Shown: positions 1 to 7,776 of the stretch, piece after piece
Position numbering within the stretch: the first letter of the stretch is position 1
Layout: every line of letters begins with the position of its first letter
NCBI GenBank assembly: GCA_003052455.1
Contig: QAPD01000069.1
Span: 1 to 64,000 of the forward strand
Length of the DNA: 64,000 bases
Direction of reading: 5' to 3'
Source of the DNA: Sphaerisporangium cinnabarinum
GTDB taxonomy: Bacteria; Actinomycetota; Actinomycetes; Actinomycetales; Cellulomonadaceae
The notes under the pieces: model-generated
The model's input: the letters and a program-made list of their open reading frames with translations, nothing else
What the model was told of the DNA's origin: nothing
Databases searched by the model: none
Translations under genes and position numbers: made by a program

Positions 1-833
1 GCCCCCGCCACGATGAACAGCACGTTCGAGGTGTCCACCTGGATGAACTCCTGGTGCGGATGCTTACGACCACCCTGCGGCGGCACCGACGCCGACGTGC
101 CCTCGATGATCTTCAACAACGCCTGCTGCACACCCTCACCCGACACGTCCCGCGTGATCGAGGGGTTCTCCGCCTTGCGCGCCACCTTGTCGATCTCGTC
201 GATGTAGATGATGCCCGTCTCAGCCTTCTTCACATCGAAGTCCGCCGCCTGCACCAGCTTCAACAAGATGTTCTCCACGTCCTCACCGACATACCCCGCC
301 TCGGTGAGCGCCGTCGCGTCCGCGATCGCAAAAGGCACGTTCAACATCCGCGCCAACGTCTGCGCCAGATACGTCTTGCCCGTCCCCGTCGGACCGATCA
401 ACAAGATGTTCGACTTCGCCAGCTCCACGAAGTCCGGGTCGTCGGCCGCGAGGGCCTCGCCCGCCTCCTCGGCGGCAGCGGCGGCACGGACGCGCTTGTA
501 GTGGTTGTGCACCGCGACGGCCAGCGCCCGCTTGGCGCCGTCCTGACCGACGACGTAGCGGCTGAGGTGCGCGAAGATCTCGTGCGGCGTGGGGAGCGGG
601 CCGCTGCCGGTGACGATGTCCTGCTCGGCGGACTCCGTCTCACGGTCCTCCTCGACCATCTCGAGGCAGAGGGCCACGCACTCGTCGCAGATGAAGACGC
701 CCGCGGGGCCCGCGATGAGCCGCTTCACCTGCCGCTGCGACTTGCCGCAGAACGAGCACGTGAGCGCGTCCGCCGCGCGGGGCCCGCGCTGCCCGCGCGC
801 GCCGCCGTCGTCGGTGCCGTCGGAGCGTGCCAC
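1..833 (-). CDS. clpX: ATP-dependent Clp protease ATP-binding subunit ClpX (3' end outside window)
   Basis: Reading leftwards, this encodes the AAA+ unfoldase that feeds tagged proteins to ClpP in the cytoplasm. The N-terminus carries the ClpX Cys4 zinc finger (CSFC, then CDEC about 25 residues on). The Walker A motif GPTGTGKT lies near 380-400, and the Walker B segment IIYIDEIDK is followed by the family's conserved [11 protein letters not shown] and by [13 protein letters not shown] at the window edge, so the C-terminal third is cut off. I chose the GTG at 833 because a GGAGG sits 6 nt upstream (840-844). About 20 residues rich in Gly and Arg precede the finger, slightly longer than in many homologues. 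Identity is certain from motifs; nothing unusual is seen in the catalytic residues. Confidence 0.97.
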   Translation of the reverse strand, partial: MARSDGTDDGGARGQRGPRAADALTCSFCGKSQRQVKRLIAGPAGVFICDECVALCLEMVEEDRETESAEQDIVTGSGPLPTPHEIFAHLSRYVVGQDGAKRALAVAVHNHYKRVRAAAAAEEAGEALAADDPDFVELAKSNILLIGPTGTGKTYLAQTLARMLNVPFAIADATALTEAGYVGEDVENILLKLVQAADFDVKKAETGIIYIDEIDKVARKAENPSITRDVSGEGVQQALLKIIEGTSASVPPQGGRKHPHQEFIQVDTSNVLFIVAG

Positions 834-916
834 CAGGTGCCTCCAGTCGAGTCGGTTGCGGCCGATCGTAACCGTCGCCCACGACACCCCCGCACGCGCG
901 CGCCCGGGCGCGTCGG

Positions 917-2128
917 TCAGACGCGCGGGACGTCGTCCGCCGGGACGGTGTCGCCCGCGTCCTCGGTGAGGAGCTGGAGCCGGCTCGCGGTGCGGAACGC
1001 GTCCGGGCGGTCGGGGAGCGCGGTGCGGAACGTGGTGAGCGCGTGGGGCGACGTGACGACGAGCTCGACGTCCGCGTCGACCAGCACGTCGACGACCGCG
1101 ACGAACCGCTGCTGGGCCTCGCGGTCGACGCTCGTGAGCAGCGGGACGTCCGTGACGACCCACCGGGGGAAGCGCACGGACCAGTCGAGGTACTCCAGGG
1201 TCGACGTCGGCCGGCCTGCGAGGTCGTCGAACGCCACCCACAGCTCGCCCGCGCGCGCCGCCGCCACGGGGAACGTGCGCGACCCGGTGCGCACCGCCGT
1301 CGCCTCGTCCGCGCCCGGGCGGCGCAGGCCGCGGGCGCCGAGCTGCGCCGTCGTGCCGGGGCGGAGCCACGCGCCCGCGGCGAACCCGGCGCGACCGCGC
1401 CCGCCCAGCGTCCGGTAGTCCGTGGGCCCGGCGAGCTCGACGACGTCGAGGTGCGCCCGCAGGAGCGCGATCCCCGGCTCGGCGACGTGGTGCCACAGCG
1501 GGTTCGGCAGCAGCGTGCCGGGCTCGTAGTTCGACGTCGCGAGCACGACCACGCCCGTCGCGAACGCCCGGCGCAGGAGCCGGGTGAGCAGGGTCGCGTC
1601 GCCGGTGTCGTGGAGGTGGAGCTCGTCGAGGCAGAGCAGCGTCGTCCCGCGCAGGAGGCCGTCGATCGCGGAGTCGACGGCGCCGGGGCGTGGCTCCGGC
1701 GAGTTCTCCGACGGCCCGGGCGGCGTCGGCTCCGCGACCGGCGCGGTCGCCCGGGTGCGCCACCCGCGCGTCGGGCCACCCTGCCCGACGGCGGGCCGCG
1801 GCCCGGCGAGGGCGCTCACCCGCTGGGCGTGGATCGCCGCGTGCAGCGCGCGGAACAGGTCGTACACGTGGACCCGCGTGGCCGCGCCGGCGGGGAGCCC
1901 GGCCGCGACGGCCGCGTAGAACGCCCCCGCCAGCCACGACTTCCCGCGTCCCGCGGGGCCCCACACGTACAGCCCGCGGACGGGCCGCCGTCGGGCCCCG
2001 GCGAGCTCGTCGCCGAGCCGCACGAGCCGGTCGAGGAGCGCGGACTGGTCCGCGTCGAGCGCGAACCCCTCACGCGCGGCGGCCGCCTCGACCGCGCGTC
2101 GGACGCGGTCGAGGCGGCGGCTGGTCAC
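917..2128 (-). CDS. zapE: Cell division protein ZapE / AFG1-like P-loop ATPase
   Basis: A 403-residue AFG1/LACE1-family ATPase; in E. coli ZapE acts at the Z-ring, and in actinobacteria its role is less well defined. Walker A is GPAGRGKS at residues 57-64 and Walker B is [11 protein letters not shown] near residue 160, the family's diagnostic pair. The start is GTG at 2128. There is no Shine-Dalgarno, but TAGGCT lies exactly 6 nt before the GTG (2135-2140), which suggests a leaderless transcript and supports this start. A low-conservation insertion rich in Pro and Gly separates the two Walker motifs (around residues 115-150). The gene stands alone between clpX and the PadR pair, in the same direction as both. 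Confidence 0.92.
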   Translation of the reverse strand: MTSRRLDRVRRAVEAAAAREGFALDADQSALLDRLVRLGDELAGARRRPVRGLYVWGPAGRGKSWLAGAFYAAVAAGLPAGAATRVHVYDLFRALHAAIHAQRVSALAGPRPAVGQGGPTRGWRTRATAPVAEPTPPGPSENSPEPRPGAVDSAIDGLLRGTTLLCLDELHLHDTGDATLLTRLLRRAFATGVVVLATSNYEPGTLLPNPLWHHVAEPGIALLRAHLDVVELAGPTDYRTLGGRGRAGFAAGAWLRPGTTAQLGARGLRRPGADEATAVRTGSRTFPVAAARAGELWVAFDDLAGRPTSTLEYLDWSVRFPRWVVTDVPLLTSVDREAQQRFVAVVDVLVDADVELVVTSPHALTTFRTALPDRPDAFRTASRLQLLTEDAGDTVPADDVPRV

Positions 2129-2134
2129 CGGGTC

Positions 2135-2140
2135 AGCCTA
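2135..2140 (-). promoter_or_regulatory. Putative -10 box of zapE (leaderless arrangement)
   Basis: On the minus strand TAGGCT fits the actinobacterial TANNNT -10 consensus and ends 6 nt before the zapE GTG, so transcription would begin at or next to the start codon. No -35 element is clear. Confidence 0.5.
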
Positions 2141-3082
2141 GGCGCGGCGACCACGCAGGGTCTTGACCCAGACGTCGATGACGTCCCAGGCCGCGATGAC
2201 GACGGTCGCCGCGATGATCCCGTTCGAGAGCCACGTGAGCGAGTCGCCGCCCGTGACCTCGAGGAACGCGGGGTTCACGAGGCGGTCGGCGCTCGCGAGC
2301 CACACGACCACCCCGGCGAACAGGGCCCCGATGACCGTGTTGACGGCGGCGAGCCCGATGGTCCACCGGCCGCGCGCGTACACGAGGATCGTGAGGACGA
2401 TCTCGGCCGCGACGAGCGCGACGAGCACGCCGGTCCAGACGGGCCACAGGTCGGGGTGCAGCACGGGGACCGCGGTGCCGTCGGGGCCCCGGTAGGTCGC
2501 GACGTTCTGGAGGAGCAGCACGGCGGCGACCAGGACGAGCAGGCCGACCGACACGACCGTGTCGACGAGCGTGACCTCGCGGGGCGCGCGCTCGGTCGGG
2601 AGGCGGTCGACCGTCCAGGGGCCGGTGAGCTCGTCTTGGCTCCGCGGGGCGCCGTAGCGCTCCAGCAGGACGAAGACGAGGGTCGTCCAGAACGCGATCT
2701 GGAGGGCGACCGAGGCGGTCGTCCAGATGCCGCTCCAGATGGCCGACCCGACGGGGCCGCCGTCGACGAGGTCCGTCGTGAGCACGATCGCCCCGGGGAT
2801 GAGGGCGACCCAGAGCAGCACCTTGAGGAGGCGCAGCCAGTCGAGGTAGAGCGTCGGCCCGATGAGGTACAGCGGGCGACCGGCGAGGTCGGCCGCGAGG
2901 CGGTCGGGGTCGCCGAGGTCGTTGAGGACGTCGGTCTCGGCTCGGGCCGGGTCGGTGCCGGCCTCGACCTTGGCCTCGACCGCGTCGGCGACGGACGTGC
3001 GGAGCTCCTGCTCGAGGTCGGCGTGCTGGTTCGCGGGGACGCGGCGCAGCGTGGCGGCGACGTAGCGGTCGGTGAGCGTCAT
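2138..3082 (-). CDS. HAAS-type signalling/permease-prefix membrane protein
   Basis: A 314-residue protein with a short helical N-terminal domain (about residues 1-70, 'TDRYVAATLRRVPANQHADLEQEL') typical of HAAS/permease-prefix proteins that travel with PadR regulators. Several hydrophobic segments follow: roughly residues 85-110, 130-155, 185-205, 225-245, 255-280 and near the C-terminus. The ATG at 3082 was chosen because it overlaps the stop of the upstream padR gene by 4 nt (ATGA), a clear translational coupling. An open frame extends further upstream but runs through padR and has no coding character. The HAAS domain is thought to sense or transmit envelope state to PadR-controlled transporters; the exact role here is unknown. 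It is likely expressed and repressed together with padR. Confidence 0.8.
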   Translation of the reverse strand: MTLTDRYVAATLRRVPANQHADLEQELRTSVADAVEAKVEAGTDPARAETDVLNDLGDPDRLAADLAGRPLYLIGPTLYLDWLRLLKVLLWVALIPGAIVLTTDLVDGGPVGSAIWSGIWTTASVALQIAFWTTLVFVLLERYGAPRSQDELTGPWTVDRLPTERAPREVTLVDTVVSVGLLVLVAAVLLLQNVATYRGPDGTAVPVLHPDLWPVWTGVLVALVAAEIVLTILVYARGRWTIGLAAVNTVIGALFAGVVVWLASADRLVNPAFLEVTGGDSLTWLSNGIIAATVVIAAWDVIDVWVKTLRGRRA

Positions 3083-3423
3083 GACGTGCCTTCCTGGGAG
3101 TCGATGGTCTGGAGGCTCCGTGCGATCGCGAGCCACTCGTCGAGCAGGTCGCGGGCGAAGCGCTCGCCCGCGGGGGAGGTGCGGTAGAACTTGCGCGGCC
3201 GCGCCTCGTCGGTGTTCCACTCGCTCACGAGGAGGCCCTGCTTCTCGAGCCGGCGCAGGAGCGGGTAGAGCGTGTTGGCGTCGACGGGGACGCCCGCTGC
3301 GGCGAGCGCCTCGAGGAGCCCGTAGCCGTACCCGGGCGTGCGCAGCAGCAGCAGGCTCGCGACGACGACGGAGCCGCGGCGCACCTCCTGGCTGTGCCCG
3401 GCGTAGATCTCGGGATCGGTCAT
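3079..3423 (-). CDS. PadR family transcriptional regulator
   Basis: A 114-residue winged-helix repressor. The PadR signature is visible: 'GYGYGLLEALAAAG' recognition region, then 'NTLYPLLRRLEKQGLL' (wing and recognition helix) and the short C-terminal helix for dimerisation. It heads a two-gene operon with the HAAS membrane protein, the usual arrangement in which PadR represses its own operon. A TATGGT box ends 7 nt before the ATG, with TTGCTC 18 nt upstream of that box, and the GTGAGG just before the ATG is too close to be a good Shine-Dalgarno. The mRNA may therefore be leaderless. The inducer is unknown. Confidence 0.88.
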   Translation of the reverse strand: MTDPEIYAGHSQEVRRGSVVVASLLLLRTPGYGYGLLEALAAAGVPVDANTLYPLLRRLEKQGLLVSEWNTDEARPRKFYRTSPAGERFARDLLDEWLAIARSLQTIDSQEGTS

Positions 3424-3427
3424 GCCT

Positions 3428-3441
3428 CACACCATAGTGTG
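3428..3441 (-). promoter_or_regulatory. Inverted repeat over the padR -10 box (candidate PadR operator)
   Basis: CACAC-CATA-GTGTG is a perfect 5-bp-arm inverted repeat with a 4-nt spacer. It covers the proposed -10 TATGGT of the padR/HAAS operon (minus strand), the position expected for an autorepressor operator. It is not the classical ATGT-N8-ACAT PadR box, so assignment to PadR is an inference from position. Confidence 0.45.
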
Positions 3442-3491
3442 TGACGCACAGTATGAGCAAGAGACACATCATCGTGTCGACGAGAGAGCGC

Positions 3492-3510
3492 TAGACTGGA
3501 ATGGTTCCAG
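3492..3510 (+). promoter_or_regulatory. dtxR promoter -10 (TAGACT) with overlapping palindrome
   Basis: TAGACT at 3492-3497 is a good -10 and would start transcription about 35-40 nt before the dtxR GTG. Overlapping it at 3496-3510 is the perfect inverted repeat CTGGAA-TGG-TTCCAG. The palindrome does not resemble the 19-bp iron box, so the regulator that binds it, if any, is unknown. Confidence 0.45.
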
Positions 3511-3541
3511 AGAAGAGTGCGTACCTGCCGCGGGAGGCCGA

Positions 3542-4252
3542 GTGACCGACCTGATCGACACCACCGAGATGTACCTGAAGTCGATCTACGAGCTGCAGGA
3601 GGAGGGGATCCCCCCGCTGCGCGCGCGGATCGCCGAGCGCCTCGGGCACTCGGGGCCGACGGTCTCGCAGACCGTGGCGCGCATGGAGCGCGACGGCCTC
3701 GTCGTCGTCGGGGGGGACCGCCAGCTCGAGCTCACGGCCCTCGGCCAGCAGACGGCGGTGCGCGTCATGCGCAAGCACCGCCTCGCCGAGCGCCTGCTCA
3801 CCGACGTGATCAAGCTCGACTGGGAGCACGTCCACACCGAGGCCTGCCGCTGGGAGCACGTGATGAGCGACCTCGTCGAGCGGCGCCTCGTCGGGCTCCT
3901 CGACCACCCGGCGCACGACCCCTACGGCAACCCCATCCCGGGCCTGCGCGAGCTGGGCGAGGACCTGCCCGAGGTCGGCTACCTCCAGGGCGTGGTGTCC
4001 CTGCGGGCCCACCTCGTCGCGCGCGGCGCGGTGCCCGGCACGGAGGTGCGCGTCGTGCTCCAGCGCATCGCCGAGCCGATCCAGGTCGACGTCGAGCTGC
4101 TCGCCCGGTTCGCCGAGGCGGGCGTCTTGCCGCACCGGACCCTCGTGGTCACGGTGGGCGACGGCGTCGTCACCGTCTCGGGCGAGGGCGCCCTGACCGT
4201 CCTCGACCTGCCCGACGACGTCGCGCGGCACCTGTTCGTGACCGCGGACTGA
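3542..4252 (+). CDS. dtxR: Iron-dependent repressor, DtxR/IdeR family
   Basis: A 236-residue metal-activated repressor of iron uptake and storage genes. With the GTG start at 3542 (GGGAGG 4 nt upstream), residue numbers coincide with those of IdeR/DtxR. Met10, Cys102, Glu105 and His106 form the primary effector site, and His79, Glu83 and His98 the ancillary site. The helix-turn-helix segment 'LRARIAERLGHSGPTVSQTVARMERDGL' is nearly identical to IdeR. An SH3/FeoA-like C-terminal domain follows from about residue 140. It is convergent with sodA, so iron control and superoxide defence sit together, although no iron box is seen in the sodA promoter. All seven metal ligands are present, so iron rather than manganese sensing is expected. 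Confidence 0.95.
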   Translation: MTDLIDTTEMYLKSIYELQEEGIPPLRARIAERLGHSGPTVSQTVARMERDGLVVVGGDRQLELTALGQQTAVRVMRKHRLAERLLTDVIKLDWEHVHTEACRWEHVMSDLVERRLVGLLDHPAHDPYGNPIPGLRELGEDLPEVGYLQGVVSLRAHLVARGAVPGTEVRVVLQRIAEPIQVDVELLARFAEAGVLPHRTLVVTVGDGVVTVSGEGALTVLDLPDDVARHLFVTAD

Positions 4253-4281
4253 CGGGCCTGTGGCCCTGGGCGGCCGCTGAG

Positions 4282-4328
4282 AACGAGGTTGGTCCCGCTG
4301 TCCACCGGACAGCGGGACCAACTTCGTT
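4282..4328. terminator. Long bidirectional hairpin terminator between dtxR and sodA
   Basis: Two 22-nt arms (4282-4303 and 4307-4328) pair with a single G/T mismatch around a 3-nt loop, ACC. Both arms contain GGTCCCGCTGTCC or its complement. It lies between two convergent stop codons and would stop transcription from both sides. A 22-bp stem is unusually long for an intrinsic terminator, and there is no U tract. Confidence 0.85.
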
Positions 4329-4381
4329 CTGGTGGGGGAGCGGTGTCGTGCTCGCCGACCGGTGTCGTGCGGCGGGGGTCG

Positions 4382-5005
4382 TCAGGGGACGATGAGCCCG
4401 GCGGTCTGGGTCTTGGCGCGCTGGAGGCGGGCCTCGGCGTCGGACCAGTTGACGAGGTTCCACCAGGCGGTGACGTAGTCGGCGCGCACGTTCTGGTAGT
4501 CGAGGTAGTAGGCGTGCTCCCAGACGTCGAGCAGGACGATGGGGGTCAGGCCGAGGGTGAGGTTGCCCTGCTGGTCGTAGAGCTGGACGGTGATGAGCTT
4601 CTGCCCGATGGAGTCCCAGGCGAGGATGGCCCAGCCGGAGCCCTGGACGCCGGCGGCGACGGCGGCGAACTGCTTCTTGAAGGCGTCGAAGGAGCCGAAG
4701 TGCTCGTCGATCGCGGCGCCGATCTCGCCGGTGGGCTCGCCGCCGCCCTCGGGGGACAGGTTGGTCCAGAAGGCGGAGTGGTTGACGTGGCCGCCGAGGT
4801 TGAACGCGAGGTTCTTCTCGTGGAGGTTGATCGCGGCGAAGTCGCCGGACTCGCGGGCCTCGGCGAGCTTCTCCAGGGCGGTGTTCGCGCCGGTGACGTA
4901 GGCCTGGTGGTGCTTGGAGTGGTGCAGCTCCATGATCCGCCCGGAGATGTGCGGCTCGAGCGCACCGTAGTCGTAGGACAGCTCGGGGAGAGTGTAGACA
5001 GGCAT
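4382..5005 (-). CDS. sodA: Superoxide dismutase [Mn/Fe]
   Basis: A 207-residue cytoplasmic Fe/Mn superoxide dismutase. Metal ligands are visible: His in '[13 protein letters not shown]' (near 28), His in '[10 protein letters not shown]' (near 76), and Asp and His in the signature DVWEHAYY. Length is normal for the family. The ATG at 5005 is preceded by two GGAA-type purine tracts. The motif '[13 protein letters not shown]' and the Gln in '[12 protein letters not shown]' are compatible with a manganese or cambialistic enzyme, but metal choice cannot be settled from sequence alone. It is transcribed towards dtxR from its own promoter (see 5039-5069). Confidence 0.97.
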   Translation of the reverse strand: MPVYTLPELSYDYGALEPHISGRIMELHHSKHHQAYVTGANTALEKLAEARESGDFAAINLHEKNLAFNLGGHVNHSAFWTNLSPEGGGEPTGEIGAAIDEHFGSFDAFKKQFAAVAAGVQGSGWAILAWDSIGQKLITVQLYDQQGNLTLGLTPIVLLDVWEHAYYLDYQNVRADYVTAWWNLVNWSDAEARLQRAKTQTAGLIVP

Positions 5006-5038
5006 GGTTCCTCAGGTTCCTTCCGTCGGTATGCAGCC

Positions 5039-5069
5039 ACGCTAGGACCTCGACCACGGTTGAGGTCAA
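5039..5069 (-). promoter_or_regulatory. sodA promoter with a 22-bp palindrome
   Basis: On the minus strand a -35 TTGACC (5069-5064) and a -10 TAGCGT (5044-5039) are separated by 19 nt. A near-perfect 22-bp palindrome at 5046-5067 (GACCTC-R-ACC-GT-GGT-Y-GAGGTC, one mismatched pair) overlaps the -35 and fills the spacer. This is where a repressor would sit. It is not an obvious iron box, and the regulator is unknown. Confidence 0.5.
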
Positions 5070-5308
5070 GGAGGGCGCGCTGTGATCTTGCAGGTCGGAC
5101 GCGTCGTCCCGCTCGTCGAACGGCTGCGGGCGGCCGGCTGCGGGTGGCGGGCGGGCGGCGGGCGGGCGGCTCCGGCGAGCACGCGGTCCGCGACCGGGAC
5201 GGCCCCCTTCCGGTCGCTCGTCCCGTGCTCGACGGACGGTGGTGGGGGAGTTGGCTGGGTCCGGGAATTCGTGGGTGCCTGCGGTGCGCCGTGGGGCACG
5301 ATGGACGG

Positions 5309-5746
5309 ATGCCCGACGACGCCCGCCCCGGCCTGCGCGTGACGACCGCCCTGGTCGTCCCCGAGGCGGAGCTGTCGTGGCGGTTCTCGCGCTCGTCCGG
5401 CCCCGGCGGGCAAGGTGTCAACACGACGGACTCGCGCGTCGAGCTGTCGTGGGACGTCGCGCGGTCGGCGGTGCTCACGGAGACCCAGCGGGCGCGGATG
5501 CTCGACCGTCTGGGGCGGCGGGTCGTGGACGGCGTCGTCACCGTCGCGGCGTCGGAGCACCGGGAGCAGCGACGGAACCGGGAGGCGGCGCGCACCCGGC
5601 TCGCGGCGCTGCTGGCCGCCGCCGTCGCACCGCCCGGGCCGACCCGGCGGGCGACGCGGCCCACGCGTGGGTCCGTCGAGCGGCGGATCGCCGCCAAGAA
5701 GCGGCGGACCGACGTCAAGCGCCTGCGCCGCCCCCCGCACGACTGA
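5309..5746 (+). CDS. arfB: Alternative ribosome-rescue factor ArfB / RF-like peptidyl-tRNA hydrolase
   Basis: A 145-residue release-factor-like protein that hydrolyses peptidyl-tRNA on stalled ribosomes. The catalytic GGQ lies in 'SSGPGGQGVNTTDSRVEL' at about residues 30-47. A basic C-terminal tail ('RRIAAKKRRTDVKRLRR') fits the part that probes the empty mRNA channel. There is no codon-recognition domain, as expected for ArfB. CACGAT ends 6 nt before the ATG at 5309, so the message may be leaderless. The 303 bp upstream, between this gene and sodA, contain only the sodA promoter and this box; I see no further gene there. Confidence 0.93.
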   Translation: MPDDARPGLRVTTALVVPEAELSWRFSRSSGPGGQGVNTTDSRVELSWDVARSAVLTETQRARMLDRLGRRVVDGVVTVAASEHREQRRNREAARTRLAALLAAAVAPPGPTRRATRPTRGSVERRIAAKKRRTDVKRLRRPPHD

Positions 5747-5800
5747 CGGGGGCACGGCTCGCCGACCACGACCCTGCCCCCGGTCGAGCACGACCCTGCT

Positions 5801-5823
5801 GTCGTTCTCGACGCGAGAACGAC
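5801..5823. terminator. Hairpin terminator between convergent arfB and the glycolipid-binding-like gene
   Basis: GTCGTTCTCG-ACG-CGAGAACGAC is a perfect 10-bp stem with a 3-nt loop, lying between two convergent stop codons. It can act in both directions. Confidence 0.75.
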
Positions 5824-5845
5824 GGCGACCTCGTGGTCGGCGGGG

Positions 5846-6475
5846 TCAGAGGCGGCGCGCGAGCTCCGGGTAGTCCACGACGAGACCGTCGGCGTCGACG
5901 GTGAGGTCGGCCGTGAAGTCCCGCGTCGCGCTGGTGTACGTGACGACGCCCCGCCCGGTCGCGGGGTCGAGGGGCTCGCGGGCCGCGTAGACCTGGTCGC
6001 TGCGCAGGACGCGCAGCGACGGCACCTCGACCCAGGCCATGACGAGGTGCGTCTCGTGCGTCGGCGGGCGGTCGCCGAGCAGCCCGAGCCGCAGGATCGG
6101 CATCGTGTTCGTCACCGGGCAGAGCGCGATGTCGCAGTCCTGCGCCCCGTCGAGCGTGGCCGGGTCCGCCAACCCGGGCGCGGCGAGGCCCGACGGCGGC
6201 GTCCCCGTCTCGCGCGCGTCGGCCCGCCACGCGCCGTCGGGCGTCCGGACGAGGTCGAGGTGCCGCGACCAGCCGAGGCCCCGCACCGACACGTCCAGGT
6301 GCTCCGTGACCCAGCCCGGCCCGGTGCGCAGCGCCCACGCCGTCGCGTACGTCGTCGCGCGCGACGTGCCGAGCGCGGCCAGGCGATCGCCGCGCACGGT
6401 GACCGTCGCCGCCTCGAGGCGGTCCGGGTCGTCGTCCCAGCCGGTCCATGCGACGTGCCTCGTCCGTGGGCTCAC
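5846..6475 (-). CDS. Putative glycolipid-binding domain protein
   Basis: A 209-residue protein resembling the 'putative glycolipid-binding' family (PF06475-type). The features I recognise are 'HVAWTGWDDDPDRLEAATV' at the start, 'DLDLV-R-DG-W' type strands in the middle, 'IALCPVTNTMPILRLGL', and a C-terminal 'VTYTSATRDFTADLTVDADGLVVDYPEL'. Function in bacteria is not established. The GTG at 6475 avoids overlap with the divergent VOC gene and has CACACT 7 nt upstream, but no Shine-Dalgarno; a longer version starting inside the divergent gene is possible though unlikely. It has no signal peptide, so it is probably cytoplasmic. Confidence 0.7.
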   Translation of the reverse strand: MSPRTRHVAWTGWDDDPDRLEAATVTVRGDRLAALGTSRATTYATAWALRTGPGWVTEHLDVSVRGLGWSRHLDLVRTPDGAWRADARETGTPPSGLAAPGLADPATLDGAQDCDIALCPVTNTMPILRLGLLGDRPPTHETHLVMAWVEVPSLRVLRSDQVYAAREPLDPATGRGVVTYTSATRDFTADLTVDADGLVVDYPELARRL

Positions 6476-6536
6476 GCCGGTCAGTGTGGGCCGAAATGCC
6501 GGTGCCCGCGCGGCGAGCGCGTGGCAGGGTCGCGCC

Positions 6537-6971
6537 ATGACCTCTCGTATCTCCCACACCACGTTCGACGCGCGGGACGCCTACGCGCAGTCCGTCTTCT
6601 GGGCCCAGGTCCTCGGGTACACCGACGTGCCCGGCGACCCGAACCTCCCCGGCCACGAGGAGTGCATGATCGTCCCGCCGGCCGACGCGACCACGCCCGC
6701 CGAGAGCCGTGGGCACGTCCTGTTCGTCGAGGTGCCCGACGACAAGCAGCTGAAGAACCGCGTCCACCTCGACCTGCGGCCCACCGACGGGTCGCGCGAG
6801 GAGGAGGTCGAGCGCCTGCTCGCGCTCGGCGCGACCCAGGTCGCCGACCGCCGCACGCCCGACGGCGGCGGCTGGGTCGTCCTCGCCGACCCGGAGGGCA
6901 ACGAGTTCTGCATCCTGCGCAGCGACGCCCAGGTCGCGGCGGACGCGGCGCGCTGGGCGCCCGCACGCTGA
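6537..6971 (+). CDS. VOC (glyoxalase/bleomycin-resistance) family protein
   Basis: A 144-residue protein with the paired beta-alpha-beta-beta-beta fold of the vicinal oxygen chelate superfamily. N-terminal half: 'ISHTTFDARDAYAQSVFWAQVLGY', with 'HVLFVEVPDDKQLKNRVHLDLR' continuing the sheet. C-terminal strand: 'WVVLADPEGNEFCIL', the typical ending with a metal-ligand Glu. It matches the actinobacterial glyoxalase-like subgroup that binds small ligands; the substrate is unknown. ATG at 6537 has CAGGGT 6 nt upstream and may be leaderless. It is divergent from the glycolipid-binding-like gene, sharing a 61-bp intergenic region. Confidence 0.85.
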   Translation: MTSRISHTTFDARDAYAQSVFWAQVLGYTDVPGDPNLPGHEECMIVPPADATTPAESRGHVLFVEVPDDKQLKNRVHLDLRPTDGSREEEVERLLALGATQVADRRTPDGGGWVVLADPEGNEFCILRSDAQVAADAARWAPAR

Positions 6972-7115
6972 CGCGGGGCGGGCCGTCCTTCCCGCTCGCG
7001 AGGCGTCGTCCCCGAGGCCGCTGATCGCTTCCCGTGACGGGCGGTCGTCGCCGGGCGGTCCCGGTGCCGCACCCCGGCGCGTACCCTCGGGTCGTCGCAG
7101 GGGGAGGGTGGCCAC

Positions 7116-7646
7116 GTGGTCGGTCAGGTGTTCGTCGACGAGAGCAAGGCACGGGAGTACGTGCTCGTCGCGGCCGTCGTGCTGCCCGGCTCGATGAACA
7201 CGGCGCGACGGGTCGTCCGCGACCTCACGATGCCCCGCCAGCCACGCATCCACATGAAGAGGGAGAGCGACGCGCGTCGCCGGAAGATCCTCGAGGCGTT
7301 CGTCGGACTGGCCCCGGAGGTGACGGTCTACCGGGCGGGAAGCGCGTACAGGACGGAGCTCGAACGGCGCGAGAGGTGCCTGCGCGCCCTCGTCGAGGAC
7401 ATCGCCCGCGACCGGCGCACGCACCTGTGCCTCGAGCGGGACGAGAGCCTGGTCCAGCGCGACCGCAGGCACCTGATCGAGGCCACCCGAGCCGCGGGGT
7501 GCTCGGAGAGCCTGGCGTACCGGCACGAGAGCGCGACCGCCGAACCGCTGCTCGCGCTGCCCGACGCGATCGCCTGGGCGTGGGCGAGGGGCACCTCTTG
7601 GCGCCAGCGGTGCGAGCCCGTGGTGAGCCGGGTCGTCGATCTCTAG
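7116..7646 (+). CDS. DUF3800-like protein (RNase H-fold relative)
   Basis: A 176-residue orphan. The N-terminus 'VFVDESKAREYVLVAAVVLPG' and the C-terminal 'ALLALPDAIAWAWARG' mirror the conserved ends of DUF3800 proteins, in which an early Asp-Glu-Ser and a late Ala/Pro-Asp form an RNase H-like acidic site. The middle is basic and Arg-rich. DUF3800 proteins are often found near defence or mobile genes, but no such partner is seen here. GTG at 7116 has a good GGGGGAGGG Shine-Dalgarno about 7 nt upstream. Family assignment rests on these two motifs only. It could be a small nuclease or an inactive relative. Confidence 0.6.
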   Translation: MVGQVFVDESKAREYVLVAAVVLPGSMNTARRVVRDLTMPRQPRIHMKRESDARRRKILEAFVGLAPEVTVYRAGSAYRTELERRERCLRALVEDIARDRRTHLCLERDESLVQRDRRHLIEATRAAGCSESLAYRHESATAEPLLALPDAIAWAWARGTSWRQRCEPVVSRVVDL

Positions 7647-7650
7647 CACC

Positions 7651-7734
7651 GAGCCCGGACAGCGCGAGACCCGAGCGCCACGACCATCCGGACGGGTCTC
7701 GGGTCCACTTCCCGACGCTCAGCGCGACGGGCTC
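7651..7734. terminator. Nested inverted repeats between convergent genes
   Basis: Outer arms GAGCCCG (7651-7657) and CGGGCTC (7728-7734) enclose inner arms CGAGACCCG (7665-7673) and CGGGTCTCG (7693-7701). The whole is an 84-nt foldable element between the DUF3800-like gene and the LuxR-type gene, most simply a bidirectional terminator. Confidence 0.6.
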
Positions 7735-7776
7735 GTCCCAGGATAGTGGCGGGCGCCCCGGCGGGCAACGGTCTCG

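Noticed and set aside
2138-3472. Longer version of the HAAS protein starting upstream of padR
   Set aside because: It would overlap padR completely, and the extra residues are Arg-rich shadow sequence. The ATGA overlap at 3082 fixes the start.
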